A stretch of 64,000 nt of DNA from Cryptomeria japonica (taxonomy: Eukaryota; Streptophyta; Pinopsida; Cupressales; Cupressaceae), in the NCBI RefSeq assembly GCF_030272615.1, contig NC_081408.1, positions 306,593,950-306,657,949 on the forward strand, given 5' to 3'. Positions 44,528 through 55,650 of the stretch are shown here, piece by piece. The number at the start of each line of letters is the position of its first letter. The first letter of the stretch is position 1. The translations under genes were made by a program, and so were the position numbers. The notes beneath the pieces are model-generated. The model was not told the DNA's origin, ran no database searches, and saw nothing but the letters and a program-made list of their open reading frames with translations.

Positions 44528-46407
44528 CTGAGACCATGGTCATCGATTCATCACTTATCACAGGCTAATAGAGATGTGATTGAGAGATACGGTTTATCTT
44601 CTTTACTAGACATGCCTTGGAATATCATTAACCAGTGTTTTTTGACAGCTTTGGCTGAGAGGTGGCATAGTGACACAAACACCTTCCACTTGGCTACAGG
44701 TGAGATAACAGTCACAGCAAAGGACTGTTATCAAATTTTGTGGATTCCTATAGTTGGGGTCTTTTTGTCATATGAGCAGACTAAGGAGGGTGGGACAGAG
44801 GCTCTCCATCACATCTTCCAAGATGATCACACTAGTGAGTATGAGATCCTATGGAAGGAGTTTCTGGATCTTGGTTATGCTCCGCTGCTATCTGTATTAG
44901 TAGGGTTTATTAGTGGATTTCTATGTCCTGATTGTAAGTCGAAGGGACTAGCCGGGGGATGGGGATTGGTGTTAGAGGATATGGTGACATAGGGGCGCAG
45001 GTTTGCATGGGGGTGTTGTATGTTAGCCCACCTTTAGAGAGAGATTCATCAGGTGGTGTATCGAGGATACAATAGTTTATCAGCTGGGGTGACATTACTA
45101 CAAGTGTGGTCCTAGGAGAACATTCTTGTGTTGAGACCACTTGTAGATAGGAATATTCCAATTGGTCGAGCATACATGCTTATGGGTATACAGGTATAGT
45201 TGTCCAGTGTAAGTTGGGAAAACTAGAGCACTAGTGGAGAGCATTGGATGATATCGATACGGTCATTTGGAGACCATATATGGATTATGAGGTGTGGGCT
45301 GAGGATGGGCTAGAGATGCCCTATGTGTATATGTTAAGATATATGATTCGGCAGACGTTCTTTATTATTGAGTGATTCTTGCATAGGCGTGTTCAGCGAT
45401 AAAATGGTAGACAGCAAGGGATGCCACAAGAAGTCTGTTTGTATGCTCACCGGAGACAGGATGTGATAGAGTGGGGACCCACTTTAGATAGCATAGCAAC
45501 AGTGGAGGAGTACATGATACTTGTTGGACAAATCTGGGATTATGGGGCTGGGGTTGTGGATGCAGGGATGATAGAGGAGTTTTCAGCATACTTTGTGGCA
45601 CGTATATCTGATCCAGCAGAGATGCTACTTGGCTTTGATGATGATGAGGATGGGAAGCCACAGAGGTGAGGGGGAGTTAGATAGAGAGATGAGGAGGGAG
45701 AGGAGATAGGAGATGAAGGTGGAGATGATGGAAGAGATGGTGGAGGAGGTGGTGGAGGAGGTGATAAAGGTGGATTAGATAGAGGGAGAGGAAATAGAGG
45801 GAGAGGAGGAGATAGAGGAGGTGGTGGATTAGATAGAGGATGAGGGGGAGATGGAAGGAGAGGAGGAGGGATCGTTCTTGGTGCTAGTGGGGTTGGTAGG
45901 GTAGGTGCAGTGCTAGCAGCGGTGGTTGGTATAGAGAATGATAGGCGACCCACCCAGAGGAGGAGATTTGATCTTCTACCTCCAGCAGTGCCTCAAACAG
46001 GGACAGGTATGGTTGGGACCATGACATAGGTACCCATTCAGATTAGGGTACCCACCCATTGATAGGATTCATAGATTAGATCCCTACAGGTCACAGTACA
46101 GGAGCTGCAGGCACAGGTGTTAGCACAATAGCACCAAATTATGCAAATTATGGCAGAGCAAGATACAGAGAGAGAGCGTCAGGGTCGGGCAGAGGATCTT
46201 GCTGAGAGATCAGAGAGATTGAAAATTGGTGCCCCGATACGGGACATGTTGAGCGAGATATGGTACACGGCCAAGGAGGCCGAGTACTATAGGCATTTAT
46301 ACGAGGAGTTGGTCCCTAGAGATCACAAACCTCCTAGCTATACAACTAGTCGATCTATTCACAGTCATATGAGGACAGAGAGAAGAGGTATTATAGGGCC
46401 TGACTGA
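44528..46407 (+). pseudogene. Plant mobile domain (PMD) gene, antisense to gypsy gag-pol
   Basis: The frame entering at about 44528 reads toward LLDMPWNIINQ and then AERWHSDTNTFHLATGE, followed by a VTAKDCYQILWIPIVG segment. This is the signature of the plant mobile domain (PF10536-type, as in MAIN/MAIL1 proteins and in several transposon families). Further recognisable pieces follow after stops (REIHQVVYRGYNSLSAGV near 45050; EYMILVGQIWDYGAGVVDAG at 45510-45570). Then come an acidic segment, a Gly/Arg-rich linker (45690-45900) and a helical C-terminus (46141-46407, QDTERERQGRAEDLAERSER). Stops near 44990, 45035, 45110 and beyond show decay. It lies between integrase and the LTR on the opposite strand from gag-pol. 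Its role in the element is unknown; capture of a host-type gene is inferred. Confidence 0.75.
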
Positions 46408-47849
46408 TGTGATCCACTTGGTGGAGATCCAGGGGCTAGGACATCTACTGCAAGATCGTCAACCTTAGGAGATAGTCATACCTAAGAGGCTTTTCTTTTT
46501 TATATTTTGATCATTTTGTTGTATGTTGATAGACATGATATCCCTTGTACATTCTGACCATTTTTTAGATATATATGGCACTGATTTGCCCTGATCCACA
46601 TGTGTTATTGATGATGATTGATGAGATGCATTGATATGATGATGATATGATGATGATGTGATGCTTAGATAATAATGCTCTTGATTTTAATAATGATATA
46701 TGATTTATGATGAGATGAGAATGTGATGATGTATTGATTACTTTGATTTATGAGATGTATCTTGAAAATGAGATGTATGATAATGATAATGATAATGATA
46801 ATGATAATGATAATGATAATGATAATGATAATGATAATGATAATGATAATGATAATGATGTGCATCTAAATGTAAGTTTAAAATGATATGCAACTAAATG
46901 ATCACTTTAATTATGTCGTTGTCATTCCTATTTAGTCACTTTTTTGTGCTTTTTTATGTTTGTCATCATTTAGCTTTTGATATGTTGGAATTTTATAGAA
47001 GAATAATGGTATAATTGAACTATAATGACCTAAGTAAAACTTACATGGATGTTTGATATTGCAAGATGACACAAGCATCAAGGTATAATTGAACCAAGAT
47101 GACCCGAGTGTTGCCTACGTAAAATAGACAAGAGTTAACCATTTGTATGTGCAAAGTGGAAAATGTCTTCAATGATATGTTTCCAATCATGTCTCAAGAC
47201 AATTTTTGCACCGTACGAATGATCGCCTCATAGATAGAAAACCAAAAATATACCAGATTCCCTTGTTGCTTTCTCTAGCTCGATGCATCCTCGAGTAGCT
47301 CAGGAGATCTAATGATTCAAAAACTTAAGATACAAAATAGTCAAAACTTCATGCCAGATGTAAACAAAGCATAACTCAAAAAATCATCCATCATGTGTAT
47401 GTTAAAGTTGTAGTTGGATAATGGTCTTGTTTTCTAGCCTGATGAGCAGTTGTTGACATGGTTTCCTTAGCATGTTGTGATCCTTGTTATTTATTGTCGA
47501 AATGCTTGAAGTGAGAGGAATGTTACCCCTATTCATAGATATCTATCTATGTAGAAATAGATGGTGATCACCAAGCCATGGTGGGATATGAGGTGAAGAA
47601 CTGTTTCTCAAATAATCAAAGACATTGACTATGCTAAGTATGTTTGGGATAATGTTGTGTGAATAAGTATTGGGCGATGGCCATTAACTGAGACTTAGAT
47701 AGAGGATTTGTTCTCTCACAAATAGCTCTCATTGCCAGGTTTTCAATACTTGTTTTTATTGCACTTTTTTGTTTTTTGTTTTTTTTTTTTTGTATTTTTC
47801 TGATCTCTTCATTTTTTTGTATTTTGTTCTTTTATGTGCATTGGATGAC
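46408..47849. other. Spacer between PMD gene and integrase, with microsatellites
   Basis: No coding domain is seen. It contains GATGAT-rich sequence (46600-46660), a (GATAAT)n run of about 13 copies (46778-46859) and a T-rich tract (47764-47832). The two convergent genes (PMD from the left, gag-pol from the right) should terminate here, but I see no unambiguous polyadenylation signals. Confidence 0.5.
46778..46859. repeat. (GATAAT)n microsatellite
   Basis: About 13 perfect hexamer copies between the PMD gene and integrase. The long poly-Ile frame on the minus strand is a by-product. Confidence 0.95.
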
Positions 47850-49000
47850 TCAAGTGTAGAATTTTGTCAGATGGATGTTGTTGGTTGGTTCGTCAAACGC
47901 GTCCCCTTTTGAGGTTGTTAACTGATAGGTGCATGATCCATAGGCTGATAGTATGACAAAAGGACCCAACCAGTTAGGTTCAAACTTCCCCTTCTTTTCT
48001 CGATCCTGTTGATTTTTGGGATTTTCTTTTAGTACAAGATCACCGACTTTGAAATCCCTACGGATGACTCTGTGATTGTAACTTCTACACATTCATTGTT
48101 GGTATGCTTAGAGATGGTCATAGGCATGTTGGTATTTTTCATCAAGAAGCTCTAGTTCATGCAACATGTTTACCCGATATTCCTCATCTGGTATGAGGCC
48201 TTTCAAAGATACTCTGAGAGATGGAATTTCTACCTCAAGCAGCATATTTTCTTCTAATCCATACACCAATGAATATGGCATAGCTCTTATAGGTGTCTAG
48301 ATCTAGTCCTATATGCCTAGAGTGTCGAATTGAGTTGTACATGCTAATCCTTACCTACATCATTTATTGTTTTCTTGAGGATTTTCATAATTGTTTGATT
48401 TGATGCTTCTGCTTGACCATTCCCCTGTGGGTAGTAAGGTGTAGAGAAGTGATGTTGGATTTTGAATCTTTCACATAGCTCTCGTATGTCTTGATTTTTG
48501 AAAGGATGCCTATTGTTTGTGATGATGGAACTTGGAATGTCATATCTGCAAATGAGATAATTGAGAATAAATGAGGCGATCTGTTTTCCAGTTACAGTGG
48601 TCATCGGGACTGCTTCAAGACACTTTATGAAATACTCTGTTGCAGTGATAATGAACTTATGTCCATTTGAAGAAGAAGGATGAATTTTCCCTACTAAATC
48701 AAGTCCCCACTAATAGAAAGGCCAAGATCTGGTAAACGGTTGTAGCTCCTGTGCTGGTGCATGGATAAGATTGCCATGAATTTGGCACTTAGGATATTTC
48801 TTTGCAAATTGATACGACTCTTTCTCCATTGTTGGCCAGTAATATCCCATTCTCAGAAGTTTCTTAGCGAGAGTAGGACCACTTGAATGCATGCCACAGA
48901 TACCCGCATGAAGCTCATGTAAGGTTGAATTAGATTCATTATGATCAAGGCAATGAAGAAGAGTACCATCTAGACCTTGATGGTAAAGGGTGTCAGCAGT
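47850..49000 (-). pseudogene. Gypsy integrase
   Basis: An HHCC-type N-terminus (HELHAGICGMH, then KYPKCQIHG, where the first Cys of the pair is replaced by Tyr) is at about 48770-48930. The catalytic core spans about 48300-48720: GLDLVG carries the first Asp, the usual second-Asp segment reads TNNRHPF with Asn, and GNGQAEASNQ carries the Glu. The C-terminal part (47850-48092) has FKVGDLVLKENPK and GPFVILSAYG. Frame breaks separate the pieces. Loss of the second Asp means integration activity is gone. It follows the second RNase H directly, as in other Tat elements. Confidence 0.85.
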
Positions 49001-49149
49001 TAAGGTATAACAAGCGGCTTGCTGGATGAAGCTGCATTTTTGGTTATCGGAGAGATCAAGTGAAAGGGTATTGTTCTTGAGATAATCATAGATTGTCCTA
49101 TATAGAGGGGAGTCTGAACTGATTAAGGCATAGATGACTTGGGATGTAG

Positions 49150-49501
49150 AATTGTCATAGGCTCGGGAAAACAATTTCTCTACCAGGAACTCATAATGAC
49201 TCTGTTTCTCTAGAATTTGTAGCAATGAAGCGATATTGGCCATTACATCAGTAGCTTTGTTGTCCAACCTTGGTATTTTCTCGAAGGTGATGTGTACAAA
49301 GTATTGTTTGAAAACATCCACTATTCTCTTATAGGGAATTAGTTTATCATCCTTTGTCTGATATTCATCATTGATTTGATTGATAACCAGTTGAGAATTT
49401 CTATTGACTTGTAATTCTGTGATTCTCCATTCCACGGCCATTTTGATTCCTGTTATCGAGGCTTCATATTCAATGATGTTGTTGGTGCATGGAAACATCA
49501 A
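49150..49501 (-). pseudogene. Gypsy second (archaeal-type) RNase H
   Basis: The pattern NNIIEYEASITGIKMAVEW, then SQLVINQINDEYQTKD, then RLDNKATDVMANIASLL is that of the additional RNase H found between pol RNase H and integrase in Tat-lineage gypsy elements. The catalytic Asp expected before SQLV reads NRNSQLV here (Asn). Its presence is the strongest lineage marker in the element. The frame is shared with the integrase N-terminus (48710-49501). Confidence 0.85.
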
Positions 49502-49950
49502 TCTATAAGATTATGGAATTATGTGCCCTTCTGGAGTGACGAACAAGATGTTGGCACCCAATCCATGTTGGGTATAGGATCCATTAAAGTATAGGGTCCA
49601 TTACTTGGGTGTGACAGTGAGAACAACCATGTCTAGAAATTCCACCTACATTGGTTGTTTATCTGGTAGTGGTGCTTCAGCTAGTTGATCTACAATTACC
49701 TGTCCTTTGATAGCCCGACATTCTACGTACTGGATATCAAACTCACTAAGAATAATAACCCACTTCGCCAATCAGCCTGTAAGGGTTGCTTTGCTGAGTA
49801 AATACTTAAGAGGATCAATTTTTACTACTATCTTGATTGTGTGAGCTAGCATGTAGTGGCACAACTTTTGAGAGGTGAATACCATAGCTAAGAAAGATTT
49901 CTCAATAAATGCTCATATCTATTTAATGTTCTATTGATGTAATATATAGC

Positions 49951-51111
49951 TCATTCCTTTCCTTTTGGATCTTCTTGTGCTAGCAATGCCCCCAATGATA
50001 CTTCAGTTGTTGAGATGTAGAGAATGAGTGGCTTGCCTACTATTGGTGGTACTAAAACTAGTGGATTCATTAGATATTGCTTGAGTTGGAAAAATAATTT
50101 AGCGCACTTGTCTTCCCATTTGAAAGGTATGTTCTTGTGGAGAAGATGATTAAATGGGAGATATTTATCAGCTTGTTGGGATATGAATTGCCTGATAGAC
50201 TCCAACCATCCTTGTAGAGATCTGAGTTGGCTAATGTTCTTGGGAGGAGGCATCTCCATGATGGCATGTACCTTCGTTGGATCTACTTCAATGCCCTTTT
50301 CCGACACAATGTAGCCTAATAGTTTGCCTGATGTGACCCAGAAGGCACACTTCTTAGGGTTTAGTCTGACCTTGAACTATTCTAATCTTTGAAATATTTT
50401 ATCTAATATGCCCAAATGTTTTGCCCGGGTGAATGATTTAGCCAATAAATCATCCACATAGTCCTCCATGAAGGTATGCATCATATCATGGAAGATTGTC
50501 ATCATGGCTCTTTGATAAGTTGCCCCAGCATTCTTCAAGCCAAAAGGCATGACATTCCAACAATACGTTCCCCATGGATAGGTGAACACAGTTTTATCTT
50601 GATCCTCTGGGGTAATCTTGATTTGATTATAACCAGAGAAACTGTCCATTAATGATAACATCGCATGGCCTATTGTTAGATCTACAATTATGTTGATGCT
50701 TGGTAAAGGAAAGTTGTCCTTTGGATAGGCTTTTTTGACATCTCTTAAATATGTGCATATTCTAGTGCTTTCGTCAGGTTTTGAAACTGGTACAATGTTT
50801 GAGATCCATTCAGCATAGTCTATAGGTCAGATAAATCTAACGTCTAATAACTTCTTTAGTTCAGCTTTAACCAATAATGCTACATGCGGATTCATCTTTC
50901 TTAATGTCTATTTGACTGGCTTAGCTCCTGGAGTGATGGATAAATGATGCATGATCAGGTTCAGATCTATTCTAGGCATATCAGCATAGGACCAAGAAAA
51001 ATTGATTTGCTTTTCCTTGAAGAATTTGATAAAATCTGGTTGCTCTTCTTCTGTCATTAATTCTGCTAGGTGTATGGCTTTGACTGTTTTTTCTGTACCA
51101 ATGTTTACTGA
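49951..51111 (-). pseudogene. Gypsy reverse transcriptase and first RNase H
   Basis: RT landmarks on the minus strand: SLMDSFSGYNQIKI (near 50640), YCWNVMPFGLKNAGATYQRA (near 50530) and EDYVDDLLAKS with an intact YVDD (50449-50466). The RNase H part (LILYISTTEVSLGALLAQED) is near 49960-50025. Stops lie between the surviving frames, for example near 50376. The upstream part (about 50661-51111) holds the N-terminal RT segment (PRIDLNLIMHHLSITPGAKPV). Function: reverse transcription from the PBS and removal of template RNA. Confidence 0.9.
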
Positions 51112-52800
51112 TTAAGTTGGCTCAATCAATATGGGTGACCTCCCTTGATAGTGTTCAGGAAGAGTGTCAAGTCTCCCATCCTTAGGTGCCTCAAAAAGGT
51201 TTTCACCTGCAGATGCATCCTTTATTTTTACTTTTTTGTGATCTAATACTGCCATTGACTGGTTTTCAGTATTAGATCCTTTGTTTCTTTTATTTTTGTG
51301 ACTGAGAGACTTGGCACTCCCCTGATTGTAGATATCGTTATTTTTTTCATTGGTAGAGCATGTTTCCGGGTTGACTAAACATAGATATTGGATAATGGAT
51401 TCATTATCTGGGAAAATTGGTATATTATGGTGTTCAAGTTCTTCCCATTCTATCAAATCAAGAAAGATGAATAGTAGAGAGTCATTTGGTGGGTTGAGAT
51501 TGGCTGCGGTAAGTGTCATGATAGAGGCATTGTTATAGTTGTTTGGGATACTGGTTAGGTTTATGATATTGTCAATGTCTTTGATGGTATCATCTTTTAT
51601 GTATATTTGATTGTATTGTTGTTGCTCGTTCTCCTTAGCCTCGTAGATATGTCATGGTCCGAATTCAAGTGATCGAAACTTTACGCCTTGTCCCTCCTGA
51701 GAAGAGAGTGTGTGTGAATGGATGGTACCTTCCTCAATATCTTCAGTAATATCTGAACAACTACCCCATTCATATTCATTAGAATCAGTTTCAGAAGTAC
51801 TGTCCTAGAGTCTCTCACTGCTTCTAACAGGTATGTTGTAGGGTGAGAAAAGATCTCTGATAATTGATACCAGTTTTGTAGCTTTGTCTGATTCAGAATC
51901 GGAGCCTGTTTGTACCCTTTGCATTTATTTATACATTGTTTCTCCTTGGGGAGTAGGAATTTCTTCAGGTGGTGGCTCTGCTTTGTTTTAAATAGGTTCT
52001 TCCACATGATTCACTTTCTTATAAGAGGCTTGTTCCCTTTGAATGGCTAGTTCCTCTTGTTGTTTGTCTTGTTCCTAATGTTCTTGCTCTTTTCTTTTTG
52101 TTTTTGTTGCTTGGTGTAGTGCCTCTTGCCATGAGTTGTCATTATATTTCTTCTTGGCTCTCCACTAAGGTTTCTGATACTTATTTTGTTTTTTCCTAGG
52201 TGGTATATTGCGTCCATATCCTAGTCCTATTTGGTCTCGTGAAAATTGTGAAGGAGGTTGTAGAGGTTTTGTAATGCCTTCTTGATGCTTGCCTATAGGT
52301 CCTTTGTCATTGTATCCCATCTATTGCATCATCAAGAATCCATTTCCATATTGTTGTGTCGGTATGGCCACCTCTAGGGTAGCAGCTCTAACTTCTTCAT
52401 CATCCTTGTATAGCCAACTAAGGATGTCTTTCTCTTCTGATTCATTTGCTAGTGTGCCTAATTGGATAAATTTGCCATTAAATTTGGTGATGGGATGTGC
52501 CACTTGATGTGTTGATGTAGAAGGTTGTCCACAAGATTTTGGTGATGTTGGCAATTTTGATAGACACATGGGTTCAAAAAATTATTCTTCCATCCCTTGA
52601 TCTTTGATTTCCATCTTTTGTTTAAAGTCTATGGACAAAGACTTGAGTTTTTCTTGATGATGATCGAATGTTGAGGAAGCTTGGGCCTCCCTGTTGTGTG
52701 GAACCAAGTTGTCTTGAGCTGCCCCCATAGCATTGTAATGTTGAAAAGGGTTATTATTAGCAGATATGGAAATTTCATGTCCATTGTACAGGAACTTGAT
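51112..52800 (-). pseudogene. Gypsy protease-RT linker region
   Basis: Open pieces at 51112-51519, 51681-52007 and 52321-52569 on the gag-pol strand are acidic and low in recognisable domains (NEKNNDIYNQ, SESEEKD-like composition). Long poorly conserved linkers between protease and RT are known from Tat/Ogre-type elements. In Ogre elements an intron removes part of this region; no convincing splice-site pair could be chosen here by eye. Confidence 0.5.
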
Positions 52801-52803
52801 ACA

Positions 52804-53355
52804 CTAATGGTATGTTGAAGGTACTACTTGCATTTCATGTATCCAAGGATGACCCAATAGAATATTGTATGTTAAGTCTATGTCTAAGACTTGGCACATA
52901 GTGTCCTTTTGTATCAGTCCTACCTGAATAAGTAGTATCACTATTCCTTTGGATGGCCTTTCTTCATCATCGTAGGCCTTGATGGTGATCTTCTTGTTTG
53001 GATCAATAGACTGCTCAGAGAATCCCAATGCACAGATAAGATTTAAAGTATAGATATTAAGACCAGCTCCTCCATTTATTAGCACTCTTTTAACTTGATG
53101 TTTATAGACTAAGACTTTGATATGGAGAAAAGTGTTATGCGGATGATTCAAGGAGACATCATCATGTTTGGAAAAGGTAAGGTTTTGAGGCCTTGTCATA
53201 TGAGATGCCATGGCTTGGAATCTATCAATGTCCAGATCTTTAGGAACATTTGTTTCGACAAGTGCTTGCTCTAAGATGTCCCTATGTTTTGGCAAAAGTT
53301 TGAGTAACTCAAGTATGGATATTTGAGTAGGATTTCTCCGCAGTTGATCAACCAA
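52804..53355 (-). pseudogene. Gypsy aspartic protease
   Basis: A 183-codon frame contains KVLVYKHQVKRVLINGGAG at the active-site position, where related elements have a D-[ST/G]-G triad; Asn replaces the catalytic Asp. A downstream hydrophobic pattern (TYNILLGHPWIHEMQVVPS) is the conserved LLG-type flap/helix region of gypsy proteases. In an intact element it cleaves the Gag-Pol polyprotein. The Asp loss indicates inactivity. Confidence 0.8.
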
Positions 53356-53388
53356 ATTATATTGAGTCTTGGGGATAGTTGTGGATGT

Positions 53389-55204
53389 TCATGTATTCCC
53401 TTTCAAGACGTATTGTTGTGCTTTGGTGGTCACATTGATCGACACATGTTTTTGCTTGTCCTTGATTTTTATGATATTTACTTGGTTGTCATCTGTCGAT
53501 ATGTGATTGATGGTGTTATTGTAAAGGTGGTTTGTACAAGCTCCTCCAGTATCATTTGATGTTGAAGCTCCTCCCTTGTTGTAACTTGGAAGAGGATTTT
53601 TAAAGGCATCATGGTCACCATTTGTTTTGAGACCATCAACTATTAAATCGCCTCTATCGATCATGTCCTAAATGATGTTCTTAAGCCTTGTGCAATCATT
53701 TGTGTGATGTCCTTTGTTTCAATGAAAATCACATAAATGTGAGTCATTCCACCAAGGTGGTTTGACTTGGGGTTCAAAGTTGTTCATGGCTAGCAATGTG
53801 ATGATCTTATTCGCCAAGAGTTCTCAAAAAACTGATTCTAAGGTTTGCCCTAAGGGTGTGTAGATACGTTGATACGGGAAAGTGTTGGTGTTGCCTCTCT
53901 GGTTTGCATTATTCCCTTGGTTAGTGTTTTTTCCTTGGTTATTGGTGTTGCCTTGGTTATTATTATCAGTGGTGTTGCCTTGGTTATTATTATCAGTGGT
54001 GTTGCCTTGGTTATTATTGTTGGTGTTTGAAATTGAAGGTCCTTGATTGGTATTTTGCAGATAAGTGTTAGTGCCTTGATTAACACTTTTTTTATTTGTA
54101 TTAGATGGTGGGTTACCTGATAAAGCCAACACTGGTTGTTTGGATTTCACATTATTAGCATCGACTACCCCATCATTAACAACATTTTTGTTCCTTGTCC
54201 AAAATCTAGATTTGTCTAAGGTGTTGTTGTTGTTTGGATTGTTAAAGGGGTTAGAGTTTGACGAGTTAACTCCTTAAAGAACTTCAATGTTCCTTTCTTG
54301 ATGCAGGCTTCCTCCACTTGGATTTTGTTTTCTATCAACTTGGAAAAAGATGGTATGCATTGGAGCTTGAGTTGATAACCCATCTTACTATTTAGATTAT
54401 CGATAAAGATCTCCATCTTTTCCTTTTCAGGCATGTCTCGAGGATATCTTGAAACCATGTGTCTCCAACACTGAAGAAACACCATGAATGTTTCGTTGCT
54501 CTTTTGTTTGGTGTTACACACATCCAACATGGTGATTGTGTGTTGAATGTTATAAGAGTATTGTGTGATAAATTTATTTACCAACTCATCAAATGATCTG
54601 ATGGGAGGTGTGAGTTTAGACAACCACTCCATGGCTTGCCCTCTCAAACTTCTTGGGAATACTCTCATTAAGTGTCATCGTGAGAAAACTATAGGCTTAT
54701 GGTACAAAATTCCTGAACATGATCACGGGGATTGCTTTTACCATCGTACTTATCATATTTTGGTATATCTAAATTTAGGGGAAAAGGTACCATGTTCAAT
54801 CTCCTGTCAAAAGGATAAGGACATGTCTCGTCCAAGGAGTATTGCACCGTGGTTCCTTGTTGCATGTCCTACATTTGTTTTTATAGTGTTTGGATTTATT
54901 GTGTAAGAGCGACCATGGGTGCATTCATACATCAAGGGAGAACTTCCTCCCTTTCATTAAGATTGTCTCGATTGCAAGCATGGTTGTGTTCAGGGGTGTT
55001 GTCTTGTTCACGTGTGTTTTCTGGGTCATGTGTTTCTTCTTCCCTTTGTTGGTCTTGATAAGCGTAATTTCTAGACCTTATTCTTAGAATTCTTTCATCT
55101 ATATTCCTTAAGTTTTCGGTATCAAAAGCTTTAGGAAGTCTAACTCCTTTGCTAGTTAGCATGAGTAGATATTTTTCCTTGTCTACGTCAATAAGTCTTT
55201 CCAT
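53389..55204 (-). pseudogene. Gypsy gag
   Basis: The retrotransposon gag core (54216-54668) has FPRSLRGQAMEWLSKLTP, FDELVNKFITQYS and FMVFLQCWRHMV. An Asn/Gln-rich repeat segment follows (NNNQGNTTD units, 53900-54010). A knuckle-like motif (CDFH then GHHTNDC, 53688-53750) is interrupted by TGA. The N-terminal piece (54932-55204) is charged (RILRIRSRNYAYQDQQREEE). Function: particle formation and RNA packaging. Frames are broken at several stops, including the junction between 54668 and 54932. Confidence 0.82.
53940..54014 (-). repeat. Asn/Gln-rich coding repeat in gag
   Basis: On the plus strand TTGCCTTGGTTATTATTATCAGTGGTG repeats in tandem with related GTGTTGCCTTGG units. It encodes NNNQGNTTD-type repeats after the gag core. 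Copy number probably varies between element copies. Confidence 0.85.
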
Positions 55205-55375
55205 GAGCCTTTGGAATGATGGGTTTTCTTAACACTCTTGGAGAAGTTCCTCGGTGATTTTTGTATCGCCCATATTAGCATATTCATCAAAAGGGTTTGA
55301 TAATCTATGACCCATACTTGATTCTGGTTGCGATTCCCTTTGTTTGTTTCTCTAAGATCGAGTGACAGTAGGCAT

Positions 55376-55645
55376 TTAGTAAATTTCTACCGTGATAACT
55401 TCTTCATCTTCTATGGGGGTTATGGGTGGTGTTGGTGGTTCAGGTCGAGCTTCATTATATGTGATACAGAATTGTGGGAATAAAGTGGGTTTGATCCTTC
55501 CTCCACAATTTAGGCATTGGTTGAATACCGCTTTCTGAATATAATCCCTACTCCTTAAAGGTTCCTTGTCAAACTCATTTTTTTTGCCTTGGATATACAA
55601 TCGCATATGATGCAAGAATGCATGATGTGATGCAAAGAGTTGGCA
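55376..55645 (-). pseudogene. Gypsy 5' ORF segment, cut by a solo LTR
   Basis: The frame contains YINCQLFASHHAFLHHMRLY, then a Cys-pair (NQCLNCGG) and a Pro-rich tail (EPPTPPITPIEDEE). Its codons before about 55645 continue on the other side of the inserted 4.2-kb unit (from 59836), where the same protein-like reading goes on. The long frame that appears to start inside the inserted unit is an artefact. Tat/Ogre elements often have an additional ORF before gag; whether this is that ORF or the gag N-terminus is not clear. Confidence 0.5.
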
Positions 55646-55650
55646 ATTGA

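Noticed and set aside
45540-45953. 137-codon Pro/Ser-rich frame on the minus strand
   Set aside because: Shadow of the Gly/Arg-rich linker of the plus-strand PMD gene, with simple-sequence composition.
46665-46865. Poly-isoleucine frame on the minus strand
   Set aside because: Reading of the (GATAAT)n microsatellite.
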